A stretch of 49,699 nt of DNA, taken from positions 1 through 49,699 of the forward strand of contig DUEX01000016.1 in assembly GCA_011170325.1 (NCBI GenBank), in the 5' to 3' direction. Positions 19,020-27,363 of the stretch are shown in pieces; position 1 is the first letter of the stretch, and each line of letters starts with the position of its first letter. The notes below the pieces were generated by a model, which saw nothing but the letters and a program-made list of their open reading frames with translations, had not been told where the DNA came from and did no database searches. The position numbers and the translations under genes were made by a program. The stretch is from Dehalococcoidia bacterium. Lineage in GTDB: Bacteria > Chloroflexota > Dehalococcoidia > GIF9 > UBA5629.

Positions 19020-20222
19020 TTAATGTTGAAAGCGATGCCTCTCGATGAACCTGCCCATCCTTTTTAGAGCCTCTTCAATTTCCGGCAGGGAAGTTGCATA
19101 GCAGCAACGGACATAACCTTCACCGTAGTGACCGAAAGCGGAGCCGGGAACTACAGCTACTTTTTCTTCTATTAAGAGCTTCTCAGCAAATTCTTCTGAA
19201 GTCATGCCGGTAATCTTTATAGATGGGAAGGCGTAGAAAGCGCCCTTAGGCTCAAAACAAGATAAGCCGATATCCCTTAGCCCCTTGACCATGACGCGGC
19301 GTCGGCAGTCGTATTCTCTTACCATTGCCTCCACCTCGCTATCGCCTTTCTTCAAAGCTTCAAGGGCTGCCATCTGCCCCATTATCGGGGCACATAATAT
19401 AGTATATTGATGAATCTTGGTCATGGCTTCGACGATTTCCCGCTTGGCAGCTGCGTAGCCAACTCGCCATCCGGTCATGGCATAGGCTTTGGAGAATCCG
19501 TTTAGCAAAATAGTATGCTCCTTCATCCGCGGTAGACTGGCGAGGCAAGTATGCTCCACACCGTAAACCAGCTGCCCGTAGACCTCGTCAGAGATTACTA
19601 AGAGGTTATGCTGCTGTGCCAGTTGGGCGATTTGAATCAGCTCTTCTTTTGGCATAACTGCCCCGGTAGGGTTTGCTGGATAACCTATTAGAATGGCCTT
19701 GGTTCGTTCTGTGATTCTGGGCTCAATGTCTTGAGCCTTGATTTCGAAGCTGTTTTCCTCTGTTGTAGGTATGGAGATGGCTATGCCTCCGGCTAGAGTA
19801 GTACATGATGGGTAAGCAACGTAGCAAGGGTCGGGCATAATGACTTCATCGCCAGGATCAAGTATAGCTCTCAAGGCAAGGTCAAGCCCTTCACTGACAC
19901 CAACAGTGATAAGGAGCTCACTATCAGGGTCGTAGCTTAGACCATAACAAGACTCGAGGTATTTTGCCAATTCTTGTCTGAGCTGAGGTAGTCCATAGTT
20001 GGAGGTATACATAGTGTAGCCCTTTTCCAAAGAGTAAATAGCAGCTTCCCTAATATGGTATGGGGTGATGAAATCAGGTTCTCCTACCCCAAGGGAAATG
20101 ACCCCTTCCATTGAGGAGAGCAAATCAAAGAATTTTCTGATGCCCGAAGGTGAGACATTGCTCACTTTTTGAGATATGTGTTTGCGAGGAATCTTAATGT
20201 GACTTGAGCCAGTTTTGGGCAC
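19020..20222 (-). CDS. Class I/II PLP-dependent aminotransferase
   Basis: A 400 aa fold-type I aminotransferase. SLGVGEPDF (about 42-50), the PANPTGAV substrate loop, ISDEVYGQLVYG, and the PLP lysine in NGFSKAYAMTGWRVGYA are visible. The family includes aspartate, alanine, aromatic and N-succinyl-DAP aminotransferases, and sequence alone does not decide the substrate. The GTG start is supported by GGAGG nine bases upstream. It is directly downstream of an Lrp/AsnC regulator in the same direction, so it is a probable target of that regulator. Confidence 0.88.
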   Translation of the reverse strand: MPKTGSSHIKIPRKHISQKVSNVSPSGIRKFFDLLSSMEGVISLGVGEPDFITPYHIREAAIYSLEKGYTMYTSNYGLPQLRQELAKYLESCYGLSYDPDSELLITVGVSEGLDLALRAILDPGDEVIMPDPCYVAYPSCTTLAGGIAISIPTTEENSFEIKAQDIEPRITERTKAILIGYPANPTGAVMPKEELIQIAQLAQQHNLLVISDEVYGQLVYGVEHTCLASLPRMKEHTILLNGFSKAYAMTGWRVGYAAAKREIVEAMTKIHQYTILCAPIMGQMAALEALKKGDSEVEAMVREYDCRRRVMVKGLRDIGLSCFEPKGAFYAFPSIKITGMTSEEFAEKLLIEEKVAVVPGSAFGHYGEGYVRCCYATSLPEIEEALKRMGRFIERHRFQH

Positions 20223-20260
20223 AGAGACCTCCTACCTGTAAAGCATAGAATGGAATCCAA

Positions 20261-20740
20261 TTAGGGGGTTACCGGCAACCGCTTGATCTCCTCCCCACCC
20301 TCAAGGATTTCACCGTCCTCTTTGTACTTCTTCAGGATGAAATGGGTAACGGTGCCCTGCACTGTATCCAACGGAGCCAGCTTCTCCGAGACAAAGACAG
20401 CAATATCTTGCATAGTTTTACCGGCTACTAATATAGCTAAATCATAGGTGCCTGAGGCTAGATAGACAGAACGGGCTTGAGGGAAGCGATAGATACGCTC
20501 AGCTATGGCATCAAAACCTACATCTCGTTGAGGAACAACCTTAACTTCGACTAAAGCCCACACTTGCTCTTCGCCTAATTTAGCCCAGTCGATGACAGTT
20601 TTATATTTCAAGATGGCTCTGTCCTTTTCAGCCTTTTTGATTGTCTTTTCCACCTCAGCAGCTGAGATACCAGTCATGGTAGAAATCTGCTTGGGCGTTA
20701 GCCGAGCATCTTTCTCAAGAGCTTCAAAAATCTGTTTCAT
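20261..20740 (-). CDS. Lrp/AsnC family transcriptional regulator
   Basis: A 159 aa protein with an N-terminal winged helix-turn-helix (LTPKQISTMTGISAAEVEKTIKKAEKDRAI, about residues 14-43) and a C-terminal RAM/AsnC ligand domain (VWALVEVKVVPQRDVGFDAIAERI and YDLAILVAG). Members sense amino acids and regulate amino-acid metabolism genes. It is followed 38 bases later by an aminotransferase and preceded by a 73 aa gene and gatA. GAGGAGGG precedes the ATG. Confidence 0.9.
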   Translation of the reverse strand: MKQIFEALEKDARLTPKQISTMTGISAAEVEKTIKKAEKDRAILKYKTVIDWAKLGEEQVWALVEVKVVPQRDVGFDAIAERIYRFPQARSVYLASGTYDLAILVAGKTMQDIAVFVSEKLAPLDTVQGTVTHFILKKYKEDGEILEGGEEIKRLPVTP

Positions 20741-20757
20741 GTTCCCTCCTCAATTCA

Positions 20758-20979
20758 CTAACAGGCAAGCCACCATTGGTCTTGAGTCTCATTATAGCAG
20801 AGCTCGAAAAGCTTCTCATCCTCAGTGGTGACCCTGAAAAATCTTTTGCCCGGCTGCTGCCATTCCTTTTCTATCCGAGAAATCTTGTACTCTTTGTCCA
20901 GCCATAGAAAAGCTTCCGGTCGTTGAGCGTAGGTATAACCTGAATAGCATCTTACTTGAAGCAATTGTTGCTCAGTCAT
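20758..20979 (-). CDS. Conserved-looking hypothetical protein (73 aa)
   Basis: A 73 aa acidic, aromatic-rich protein with the segments CYSGYTYAQRPEAFLWLD and FELCYNETQDQWWL. I do not recognise a named family. The pattern suggests a compact beta protein and fits a small cytosolic domain rather than a membrane peptide. It sits between gatA (10 bases) and the Lrp-type regulator (17 bases) on the same strand, with TGAGGA before the ATG, so it is probably expressed from the gatCA transcript. Confidence 0.75.
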   Translation of the reverse strand: MTEQQLLQVRCYSGYTYAQRPEAFLWLDKEYKISRIEKEWQQPGKRFFRVTTEDEKLFELCYNETQDQWWLAC

Positions 20980-20989
20980 TCCTCACGTC

Positions 20990-22447
20990 TTAAATTGGTG
21001 GTTTTCTCTTGTGCCAATCAGTGGCTTGCTCATAGGCAAAGGCGATGTGAAGCACCGTTTCCTCGCCAAAAGGCTTACCTATGACCTGCATACCTGTAGG
21101 TAAACCATTGGCGAAGCCAGCAGGGATAGAGATAGCTGGGATGCCGGCGATATTTACGGGTAAAGTGCAGACATCGCTCAAATACATTTGCAGAGGGTCA
21201 TCCACCTTTTCACCAAGCTTGAAGGCTGCCGTAGGTGATGTCGGGGTAACCAGAGCATCATATTTCTCGAAGGCCTGGTCAAATTCTTGCCTTATCAAAG
21301 TGCGAACCTTCTGGGCTTTGAGATAGTAGGCATCATAATAACCAGCGGATAAGGCATAAGTTCCCAGCATGATTCGCCTTTTGACCTCGGCTCCAAAGCC
21401 AAATTGTTTTGTTTTTTCCATAGCCTCCCACATATTATCGGCATGTTGATAGGAGAAGCCATATTTTACTCCATCATAGCGAGCTAAGTTTGCCGAAGCC
21501 TCAGAGGGTGCCAGAATATAATATGCAGCTAAAGCGTATTTAGTATGGGGCAGAGAAACCTCCCAATCTATCTCAGCACCCAACTCCTCTAGCCTCTTTA
21601 TCGCTGTCTGCAGATTCGCTTTCACCTCTTCTTGTATCCCATCAAAATACTCTTGTGGAATGCCGAGGCGCAGGTCTTTGAGGTCGGGAATCAATGCCTT
21701 GGTATAATCAGGCACAGGATAAGGAATGGAAGTAGAATCTCGCTGGTCGTGCCCGGCGATGGTCCTCATTACTAAGGCGCAGTCGGTGACATCCTTAGTT
21801 ATGGGCCCGATTTGGTCCAGTGAGCTGGCGAAAGCGACCAAGCCAAAACGGCTTACTCTGCCATAGGTTGGCTTTAAGCCAACTACATTACAGAATCCGG
21901 CAGGTTGACGGATGCTGCCTCCAGTGTCGGAGCCAAGAGTGTAGACAGCTTCATCAGTAGCCACAGCAACGGCTGAACCACCACTGCTGCCGCCGGGGAC
22001 GCGGTCTAAGTCCCAGGGATTCTCTGTTGGGAAAAAGGCGGAGTTTTCTGTTGATGACCCCATGGCAAATTCATCCATGTTAGTCTTTCCCAAAATCACT
22101 GTCTTACGGGCCTTCAGTTTGTCTATGACTGTTGCATCGTAGGGGGGAGTAAAGTTCTCCAGCATTTTTGATGAGCAAGTAGTCCGCATACCCTTGGTAC
22201 ACATGATGTCTTTAATCAAGGCAGGTATGCCAGTTAGAGGCTCGATTTTGCCGCCACTTATGGCCTTGTCTGCTTCTTCGGCTTGTTCTAAAGCTGCGTC
22301 CTCATTAATGGTAACACAGGCATGGACCTTGTCTTCGACCTCAGCCAAACGCCTTAAACTGGCTTTGGTCAACTCGACCGAGGATATTTTTCCTTCTTTC
22401 AGAAGCTGGTGAGCCTGGCTGATAGTTAGTCGATGGAGTTCATCCAT
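20990..22447 (-). CDS. gatA: Aspartyl/glutamyl-tRNA amidotransferase subunit A
   Basis: GatA is the amidase subunit of the GatCAB complex, which turns misacylated Glu-tRNA(Gln) or Asp-tRNA(Asn) into the correct amide forms. The 485 aa protein shows the amidase-signature triad: Lys in [11 protein letters not shown] (about 77-87), the serine of the [12 protein letters not shown] loop and the nucleophile serine in [15 protein letters not shown]. The start at 22447 gives the usual MDELHRLTI beginning; an in-frame start at 22480 would run into gatC. It lies two bases after gatC. No gatB is present in the window. Confidence 0.96.
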   Translation of the reverse strand: MDELHRLTISQAHQLLKEGKISSVELTKASLRRLAEVEDKVHACVTINEDAALEQAEEADKAISGGKIEPLTGIPALIKDIMCTKGMRTTCSSKMLENFTPPYDATVIDKLKARKTVILGKTNMDEFAMGSSTENSAFFPTENPWDLDRVPGGSSGGSAVAVATDEAVYTLGSDTGGSIRQPAGFCNVVGLKPTYGRVSRFGLVAFASSLDQIGPITKDVTDCALVMRTIAGHDQRDSTSIPYPVPDYTKALIPDLKDLRLGIPQEYFDGIQEEVKANLQTAIKRLEELGAEIDWEVSLPHTKYALAAYYILAPSEASANLARYDGVKYGFSYQHADNMWEAMEKTKQFGFGAEVKRRIMLGTYALSAGYYDAYYLKAQKVRTLIRQEFDQAFEKYDALVTPTSPTAAFKLGEKVDDPLQMYLSDVCTLPVNIAGIPAISIPAGFANGLPTGMQVIGKPFGEETVLHIAFAYEQATDWHKRKPPI

Positions 22448-22449
22448 AT

Positions 22450-22737
22450 TTATTCCAGAACTGCTCGTACTTTGAAGCAATTGTCGTCCCGCTGGGGCGC
22501 GTTAGCCAGAACATCTTCTACTGGATAGGATGCCTTTGCCTCATCTGGTCTGAATACATTTTGAAGACCGCTAGATTTGGCTGTAGGCAGGAGAGTGCTG
22601 GTGTCTGCTTGTTTGAGTATCTCGAAGTTTTCGATGATGTCAGATAGCTGGAGTCTGAACTTCTCGATTTCAGTTTCGCTTAATCCTAGCCTGGCTAAGA
22701 GAGCGATATGTCGTACTTCTTCGCGGCTTAGTCTCAT
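22450..22737 (-). CDS. gatC: Aspartyl/glutamyl-tRNA amidotransferase subunit C
   Basis: A 95 aa protein with the GatC pattern: [23 protein letters not shown] at the start, then the [14 protein letters not shown] helix and the C-terminal [21 protein letters not shown] belt that wraps GatA. It is the first gene of a minus-strand set gatC-gatA-hypothetical-lrp-aminotransferase and is divergent from the livH operon across a 292-base gap. Confidence 0.95.
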   Translation of the reverse strand: MRLSREEVRHIALLARLGLSETEIEKFRLQLSDIIENFEILKQADTSTLLPTAKSSGLQNVFRPDEAKASYPVEDVLANAPQRDDNCFKVRAVLE

Positions 22738-22926
22738 TTTGCCTTAATCTGGGTAATGATATGGAAGCGTTTGACTTAGGATAACAATTGCATGGAACAT
22801 TATAGCATAAAGAGCTAATCGAAGTGGGCATGTTTTATCAGCTTGGCAGACGAGGACCTTAATGGTTGGACCGATACCTTTTATGAAATTTTCCAAAAAA
22901 ATCGCCAAAATTCTCGGCTAAATGTC

Positions 22927-22956
22927 TTGACAAAGTAGTGTATGGCCTTGTATTAT
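22927..22956 (+). promoter_or_regulatory. Sigma-70-type promoter of the liv operon
   Basis: TTGACA (22927-22932) and TATTAT (22951-22956) are separated by 18 bases, close to the vegetative consensus. The site lies about 75 bases upstream of livH, in the gap between divergent gatC and livH. The rest of the 292-base gap shows no other recognisable element. Confidence 0.7.
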
Positions 22957-23029
22957 AGGTGACTAGTTTGGGGGTGGCAGGGGGTGATCTTAGCTCTTAA
23001 CCGAGCAGAAAGGGGGAGCCTATAGGGAT

Positions 23030-23914
23030 ATGGAGCAGTTCTTAACTTTTCTCATACCTGGCATATTTGTTGGAATGGTATATGCCCTCATAGCAATGGG
23101 CTTCGTCACTATCTACAGAACTACTGGTGTTTTGAATCTGGCTCAAGGTGAGATCTTCTTGATTGCAGGCTATTTTATGCTCTTTCTGGTTGGTGGCATA
23201 GGCCTCTCCTTCTGGCTGGCAATTCCGGTGATGCTTGGTATGCTGGCGCTTGTGGGGGTGATAACGGAACGGATAGCTTTGCGTCCCTTGGTAGGTCAAC
23301 CTATCATGGGGATAATCCTGATGACGCTGGGGATTGGCGCTTTTCTCAGAGGGGTGATGACACTGTTTTGGACTGACCTGGTAAGGCCGGTGCCGTCAGT
23401 TTTTCCACTTGAAGGGGTGCCTGTATTGGGAGTCATGATATCTCAGGCCTATTTGTGGTTTGGTGTAATAGCGCTGGTCGTGTTTATAGGCTTGTGGCTG
23501 TTCTTTAATCGGACTAGGATGGGCCTTCTGATGAAGGCGGCAGCCGATGCTACTCTGTTAGCTCAGAGTTGTGGAGTCAGTGTAAACACTGTCACCCGGA
23601 TGTCTTGGATTATATCTTGCATAACGGTTGGTCTTGGTGGCTACATGCTTACTACTATTACTGGGGCCCAGCCGTTGATGGGTGCCTTGGGGCTGAGGTC
23701 TCTGGCCGTGGTATTGGCTGGAGGCATGGAATCCATTGGTGGAGTCATGCTGATGGGGCCTGTGGTAGGTGCCGCAGAATTTATATTCGCTGGTTACTTT
23801 GACCCATTTGTTGGTGGTGCGCTGAAGGAAGTAATAGCATTCGTACTCTTGATCTTCTTTCTTTTGATTCGTCCCCAGGGTCTCTTTGGCTGGAGAATAA
23901 TAGAGAGGTTGTAG
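23030..23914 (+). CDS. livH: Branched-chain-type ABC transporter permease LivH
   Basis: A 294 aa membrane protein with about eight hydrophobic segments and the LivH landmarks: GMVYALIAMGFVTIYRTTGVLNLAQGEIFLIAGYF at the N-terminus, RMGLLMKAAADATLLAQSCGV (the coupling EAA-like loop, about residues 163-183), and LAVVLAGGMESIGGVMLMGPVVGAAE. It is the first gene of the importer operon. The Liv permease family carries amino acids, urea, amides and, in many anaerobes, aromatic or aliphatic acids. Acyl-CoA ligase and crotonase genes in the same operon point to an acid. livM starts four bases later. Confidence 0.94.
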   Translation: MEQFLTFLIPGIFVGMVYALIAMGFVTIYRTTGVLNLAQGEIFLIAGYFMLFLVGGIGLSFWLAIPVMLGMLALVGVITERIALRPLVGQPIMGIILMTLGIGAFLRGVMTLFWTDLVRPVPSVFPLEGVPVLGVMISQAYLWFGVIALVVFIGLWLFFNRTRMGLLMKAAADATLLAQSCGVSVNTVTRMSWIISCITVGLGGYMLTTITGAQPLMGALGLRSLAVVLAGGMESIGGVMLMGPVVGAAEFIFAGYFDPFVGGALKEVIAFVLLIFFLLIRPQGLFGWRIIERL

Positions 23915-23918
23915 AAAA

Positions 23919-24971
23919 ATGCGTTGGCCAAGTGGAACATACAGTTACAAATATGATGAAGATATGGCTATCTTTCGAACTAAAACCCAGTGGGGTTTGT
24001 TGATAGCTTTCTTGATTTTGATGGCCTTAGTCCCGTATCTTGTTGCTCCTGATTTAGTTACAATAGTTCTTATCATGCTTATCTGGATTGTTGCAACTCA
24101 GGGCTTGCAGCTTCTCTTAGGGTATACTGGTCAAATCTCGGTCTGTCAATCGGCTATTATGGGTGTTGGGGCCTTTACCACAGGTATTTTGTGTTCCAAG
24201 TTTGCGATTATGTCGTATTGGGCAGCTCTCCCCTTTGCCGGAATTATGGCTGGTTTAGTCGGCATGCTTTTCGGTTGGCCTTCCTTTAAAGTTAAGGGTC
24301 TCTATCTGGCATTGGTCACAATAGGAGCGCAGTTAATCATTATATACGCTATCGTCCATATGCCCGACCTAACCGGTGGAGTAGTGGGTATTGTCATCCC
24401 CGCACCTAGAATCGGCCCCATCGATTTCGGAACGACAGAGTGGTATTACCTTGGCTTGGTGATGGCAGTGTTGGCGACCTTTATTGTCAAGAATATTGCC
24501 AGGACCAGAGCCGGCAGGGCATTTGTTGCTGTAAGGGACAATGACATAGCTGCCGAGGTCATGGGTATTAACATTTTCGCTTACAAAATGCTGTCCTTTT
24601 TCATCGGCTGTTTTCTTGGTGGCGTTGCTGGTTGGCTTTTTGTGGGGTACATAGGTTTTGCGCAGGTTGACCATTATACTCTGGACGAGTCGGTATGGAT
24701 TTTAGGTATGGTGGTTGTTGGGGGAGCGGGTAGTTCTCTGGGGACGATTTTCGGCGTTGTCTTTATTCAAGCCATTCGCGAACTAGCCACCTGGGGAGGA
24801 CCTATCATAGCTGATGCGATTCCATCTCTCGGCATTGGTTTCAGCATGGCCCTGCCACTGCTATCGCTAGGGTTTGCCTATGCTGTCTTTCTGATTTTCG
24901 AGCCCAGGGGGCTGGCGCATAGGTGGGAGATTATTAAGAGGTCGTATCGGCTTTGGCCTTATTCCCGATAA
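23919..24971 (+). CDS. livM: Branched-chain-type ABC transporter permease LivM
   Basis: A 350 aa multi-pass membrane protein. LLLGYTGQISVCQSAIMGVGAFTTGIL is the classic LivM N-terminal signature, and RTRAGRAFVAVRDNDIAAEVMGINIFAYKMLSFFIG is the cytoplasmic coupling loop (about residues 196-231). It probably pairs with LivH to form the channel, energised by LivG/LivF encoded 4.5 kb downstream. A hydrophilic N-terminal stretch of about 20 residues precedes the first membrane helix; ATG 23919 has a weak ribosome binding site and an internal Met at residue 16 is a possible alternative start. Confidence 0.94.
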   Translation: MRWPSGTYSYKYDEDMAIFRTKTQWGLLIAFLILMALVPYLVAPDLVTIVLIMLIWIVATQGLQLLLGYTGQISVCQSAIMGVGAFTTGILCSKFAIMSYWAALPFAGIMAGLVGMLFGWPSFKVKGLYLALVTIGAQLIIIYAIVHMPDLTGGVVGIVIPAPRIGPIDFGTTEWYYLGLVMAVLATFIVKNIARTRAGRAFVAVRDNDIAAEVMGINIFAYKMLSFFIGCFLGGVAGWLFVGYIGFAQVDHYTLDESVWILGMVVVGGAGSSLGTIFGVVFIQAIRELATWGGPIIADAIPSLGIGFSMALPLLSLGFAYAVFLIFEPRGLAHRWEIIKRSYRLWPYSR

Positions 24972-24992
24972 GCAGGGCTAAGAAGTTTTATA

Positions 24993-25022
24993 TTGACAAA
25001 AATTGACAATCGTGTTTATAAT
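24993..25022 (+). promoter_or_regulatory. Perfect-consensus sigma-70 promoter before the lipoprotein/SBP genes
   Basis: TTGACA (24993-24998) and TATAAT (25017-25022) with an 18-base spacer match both vegetative hexamers exactly. A second TTGACA lies at 25003-25008 but is too close to serve the same -10. The promoter would give a leader of about 175 bases before the 209 aa lipoprotein and allow the binding-protein part of the operon to be transcribed more strongly than livHM. Confidence 0.75.
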
Positions 25023-25204
25023 TGTAAATGGGGGGTGTTTTCAGGGTAAGGGGAGGCTTGGGGATTGTTGACTGAAGTTAAAGCCGGGAAAGAATAGAAT
25101 AGATTGGGGGTGGGAATTACTGGCAGGAGAAAAATCAAATTTGGATTCAAATCTGAGGCGAAATCGAATAGCTCTTTAATGAGAAGTCAGAAGGAGGTGA
25201 GTCG

Positions 25205-25834
25205 ATGAAGACAAAAGTTTTAGTTGCCGTGATTATGGTGGTGATGGTGATCAGTGGTGGAGCATTGGCTGGTTGTGCTGCGGCACCAGCACCAGGAGCG
25301 GCGGCGGAGGCGGCAATCCAGCCCCTGGAAGTTAGCATAGCGGCTGTGGATGTTTTTTTCAGCGGGACGGAAAGCATTAGCTTGTTCCCGGTGTTCAGCG
25401 TGTACAATCCCAACGACTACCCTGTCACCGTCAAGAAGATGACATCTGAGGTATTGGTTGATGGTTGGTGGGCTGGCAGTCGGGACCTTGATTTGAACGC
25501 GGCTGTTCCGGCTAAGGGCGAGTCAATGGTTGTAGTGGGTGCTGATGTGATGGTTCCAGGTTGGCTAGCAGGATGGGGGCTTACCGCGGACAAGGGGTTA
25601 GGCTTGGCTGAATGTCAGGCAGCGCTAGTGCCGACGTGGAAGAGCTTAAACGGTGGGCTATTCAGTGCTGGGCTGAAGGAGACTTGGGATGCAGCAGCCT
25701 ACAAGGCGCCTATGTTTGTTGTAAAAGGAAAGGTAGACCTGAGGAGCCCAGGAGGTCAGGACCTACCTCAGGACTATACGGCTACTTGGGAGTTACCACC
25801 TGAGTTTTCGCCGGGACAAAGAACAGCACAATAG
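25205..25834 (+). CDS. Lipoprotein with LEA14/WHy-like domain
   Basis: A 209 aa protein with a lipoprotein signal peptide (residues 1-22, lipobox LAGC, Cys at 23) followed by an Ala/Pro-rich linker. The mature part contains FPVFSVYNPNDYPVTVKKMTSEVLVDGWW, which resembles the WHy/LEA14 beta-sandwich pattern in which an NPN motif is followed by alternating hydrophobic residues. It then has VPAKGESMVVVGADV. No enzymatic motif is seen. It lies between livM and the binding protein and has the same strong AAGGAGGTGA ribosome binding site as that gene, so it may be an accessory surface component of the importer. The domain call is by eye. Confidence 0.7.
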   Translation: MKTKVLVAVIMVVMVISGGALAGCAAAPAPGAAAEAAIQPLEVSIAAVDVFFSGTESISLFPVFSVYNPNDYPVTVKKMTSEVLVDGWWAGSRDLDLNAAVPAKGESMVVVGADVMVPGWLAGWGLTADKGLGLAECQAALVPTWKSLNGGLFSAGLKETWDAAAYKAPMFVVKGKVDLRSPGGQDLPQDYTATWELPPEFSPGQRTAQ

Positions 25835-25868
25835 AAAACAATAGAAAACAATAGAAAACAATAGAAAA
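25829..25868 (+). repeat. Four perfect tandem copies of a 10-bp unit
   Basis: The unit CAATAGAAAA is repeated four times without mismatch from 25829 to 25868. The first copy contains the TAG stop codon of the upstream lipoprotein gene. Such a short array can vary by slippage; copy loss or gain would not alter the protein end because the stop is in the first copy. Confidence 0.95.
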
Positions 25869-26018
25869 GAGATTTAATAGAGACTTTGTCTGCGATGATT
25901 GGCAATCCCGAAATCTAGAGAGATAAGAGTGAAGCAGCAGAGAGGGGGTGGGATATGAGATAAAGAGTTCGATTTTGGGGATGGAAAGTTAAGTAATCTT
26001 TAAGTAAGGAGGTGACTA

Positions 26019-27323
26019 ATGAGAGGTCGGTACAAGTTTGGTGTAGTCGGTTTGGCGGTAGCGGCTGTGCTTGCGTTGGTGGTAGCTTGTGCCCCGGCAG
26101 CTGCGCCTCCACCGGGAGCGGCAGTACCAGAAGAAGTAGAGATGATTCCCATCGGGCTGAATATGGGATTAACCGGGGCAGTAGCGTCGTGTACTTATCC
26201 CCAGAGTCTGGCAGGGCTGGACTATTTTCAAGCTATCAACGATGCCGGTGGATTTGAATACACGGGTCCTGATGGTAAGGTCCACAAAGCCAAGTGGGAT
26301 ATAATGTGGGCAGATAACGCCTTCTCAGTGGCTAAGTCGATAAGCATCGTTAACCGATTCTACGAGAAAGGCGCTCGCGTCTTCATCGTTGCCTGAGGGT
26401 GTCAGGTTGAACCCCTCGCGGGAACGGGGGTAAGACTGGATATCGCAACGATTAGTCATACTACAACTCCGGCGTACTATGATTATTCGCCTTTGCTTAA
26501 TTTCTTGGCACCACAGGCTGACGTTGATGTTGCAGCGGCGCTGTGTGACTGGATTATGAAGGATGATTGGAAAGAGAGTCGGGCACCTAGGGCCGCCTTC
26601 GTAGCATATGAAGCAGCCACGTCAAGGCATTCAGACCACCCTTTGCTTTTCCAGGCGGCCAAAGAGAAAGGGGTGGAGTGGACACCTCACGTCTTTTATC
26701 CATTCACAGCCACGGATTATTCCATGGAGGTCAGGAAACTGATTGACGACCAGAAGTGCGACTACGTTTATATGCGCGGTCCGCCGGCTAACAATGGGAT
26801 GCTTCTGAAGGATGCTGCCAGGCTTGGGCTTAAGGATAAAGCCAAGTGGGTTCTCTGTAATTTTAGTTTAGAGCCATGCGTGGGGGAGATAGCTGGTCTT
26901 GATGTTATACCTGGTACCCTGGGGTCATGCGCCCATGGCACCGTGGAGACCAATGACGCTGCTCCCGCGGTAGCAGAGATCAAGGCGCTTCATGACAAGT
27001 ACCATCCCGACATCCCGTTTGCTAACATGTATCTGTGGGGAAATCGAATGGCGGTGACAGCCGATGCGGTGATAATGACAACTCTGGAGAGGGTTGGCCT
27101 GGAGGGTCTTACCGGTACTGAATTCGCCGAGTCGATGTGGGATGTAAAGGACCTGGATTTCAACGGGAATGGTATGCCGTTAACGATGGAGCAAGGGAAT
27201 ATTGCCGTAGACCACTATATTCAGGTAGTGGAGTGGGGTACGGATGGCCTACCACATATCATCAGTGATTATACTAGGTGTCCTTGGTTGATCGGCAATC
27301 CCGAGGTTAATTGGCGGAAGTAG
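26019..27323 (+). CDS. Liv-type substrate-binding lipoprotein, probable selenoprotein (in-frame TGA at codon 126)
   Basis: Read through the TGA at 26394-26396, this is a 434 aa solute-binding protein with a lipoprotein signal (lipobox VVAC, Cys at about residue 28), the PIGLNMGLTGAVAS opening strand of the periplasmic-binding fold, and GLDYFQAINDAGG. The core continues in the same frame for 308 codons with ordinary family features (FYPFTATDYSMEVRKLIDDQ, DAARLGLKDKAKW) and ends TAG at 27321-27323. The TGA falls at IVA-U-GCQVEP, giving a Sec-Gly-Cys motif, and a SECIS-like hairpin follows. The mature protein also has eight cysteines besides the lipidated one, which is many for such a protein. 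A TTG restart at 26493 has no ribosome binding site. The start is fixed by AAGGAGGTGA. A nonsense mutation or Trp (TGG) to stop change is the main alternative. Confidence 0.8.
26397..26439 (+). promoter_or_regulatory. Candidate bacterial SECIS element
   Basis: Directly after the TGA, ACCCCT (26411-26416) pairs with GGGGGT (26426-26431) as six base pairs (one G-T), closing a nine-base loop CGCGGGAAC. A lower stem can form from bases 26402-26405 with 26436-26439, plus 26407-26408 with 26432-26433. The loop starts 20 bases after the TGA, and its second base is G. This agrees with the known bacterial SECIS rules (short stem, small loop with an early G, about 16-37 bases from UGA to loop) recognised by SelB. 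Pairing was done by eye, without energy calculation. Confidence 0.65.
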
Positions 27324-27363
27324 TCCAAAAGGTATAGACAGGAGAGTTGAGGAAGTTAGCTGT

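Noticed and set aside
25003-25008. Second TTGACA as an alternative -35
   Set aside because: Only eight bases separate it from the -10 and no other suitable -10 is present.
25829-25868. CRISPR-like array
   Set aside because: The 10-bp units are directly adjacent without spacers, so it is a simple tandem repeat. No CRISPR array or cas gene was seen in the window.
26493-27323. The downstream half of the binding protein as an independent gene starting at TTG 26493
   Set aside because: It lacks a ribosome binding site and a signal peptide, would start mid-domain, and is in the same frame as the upstream part through the TGA.
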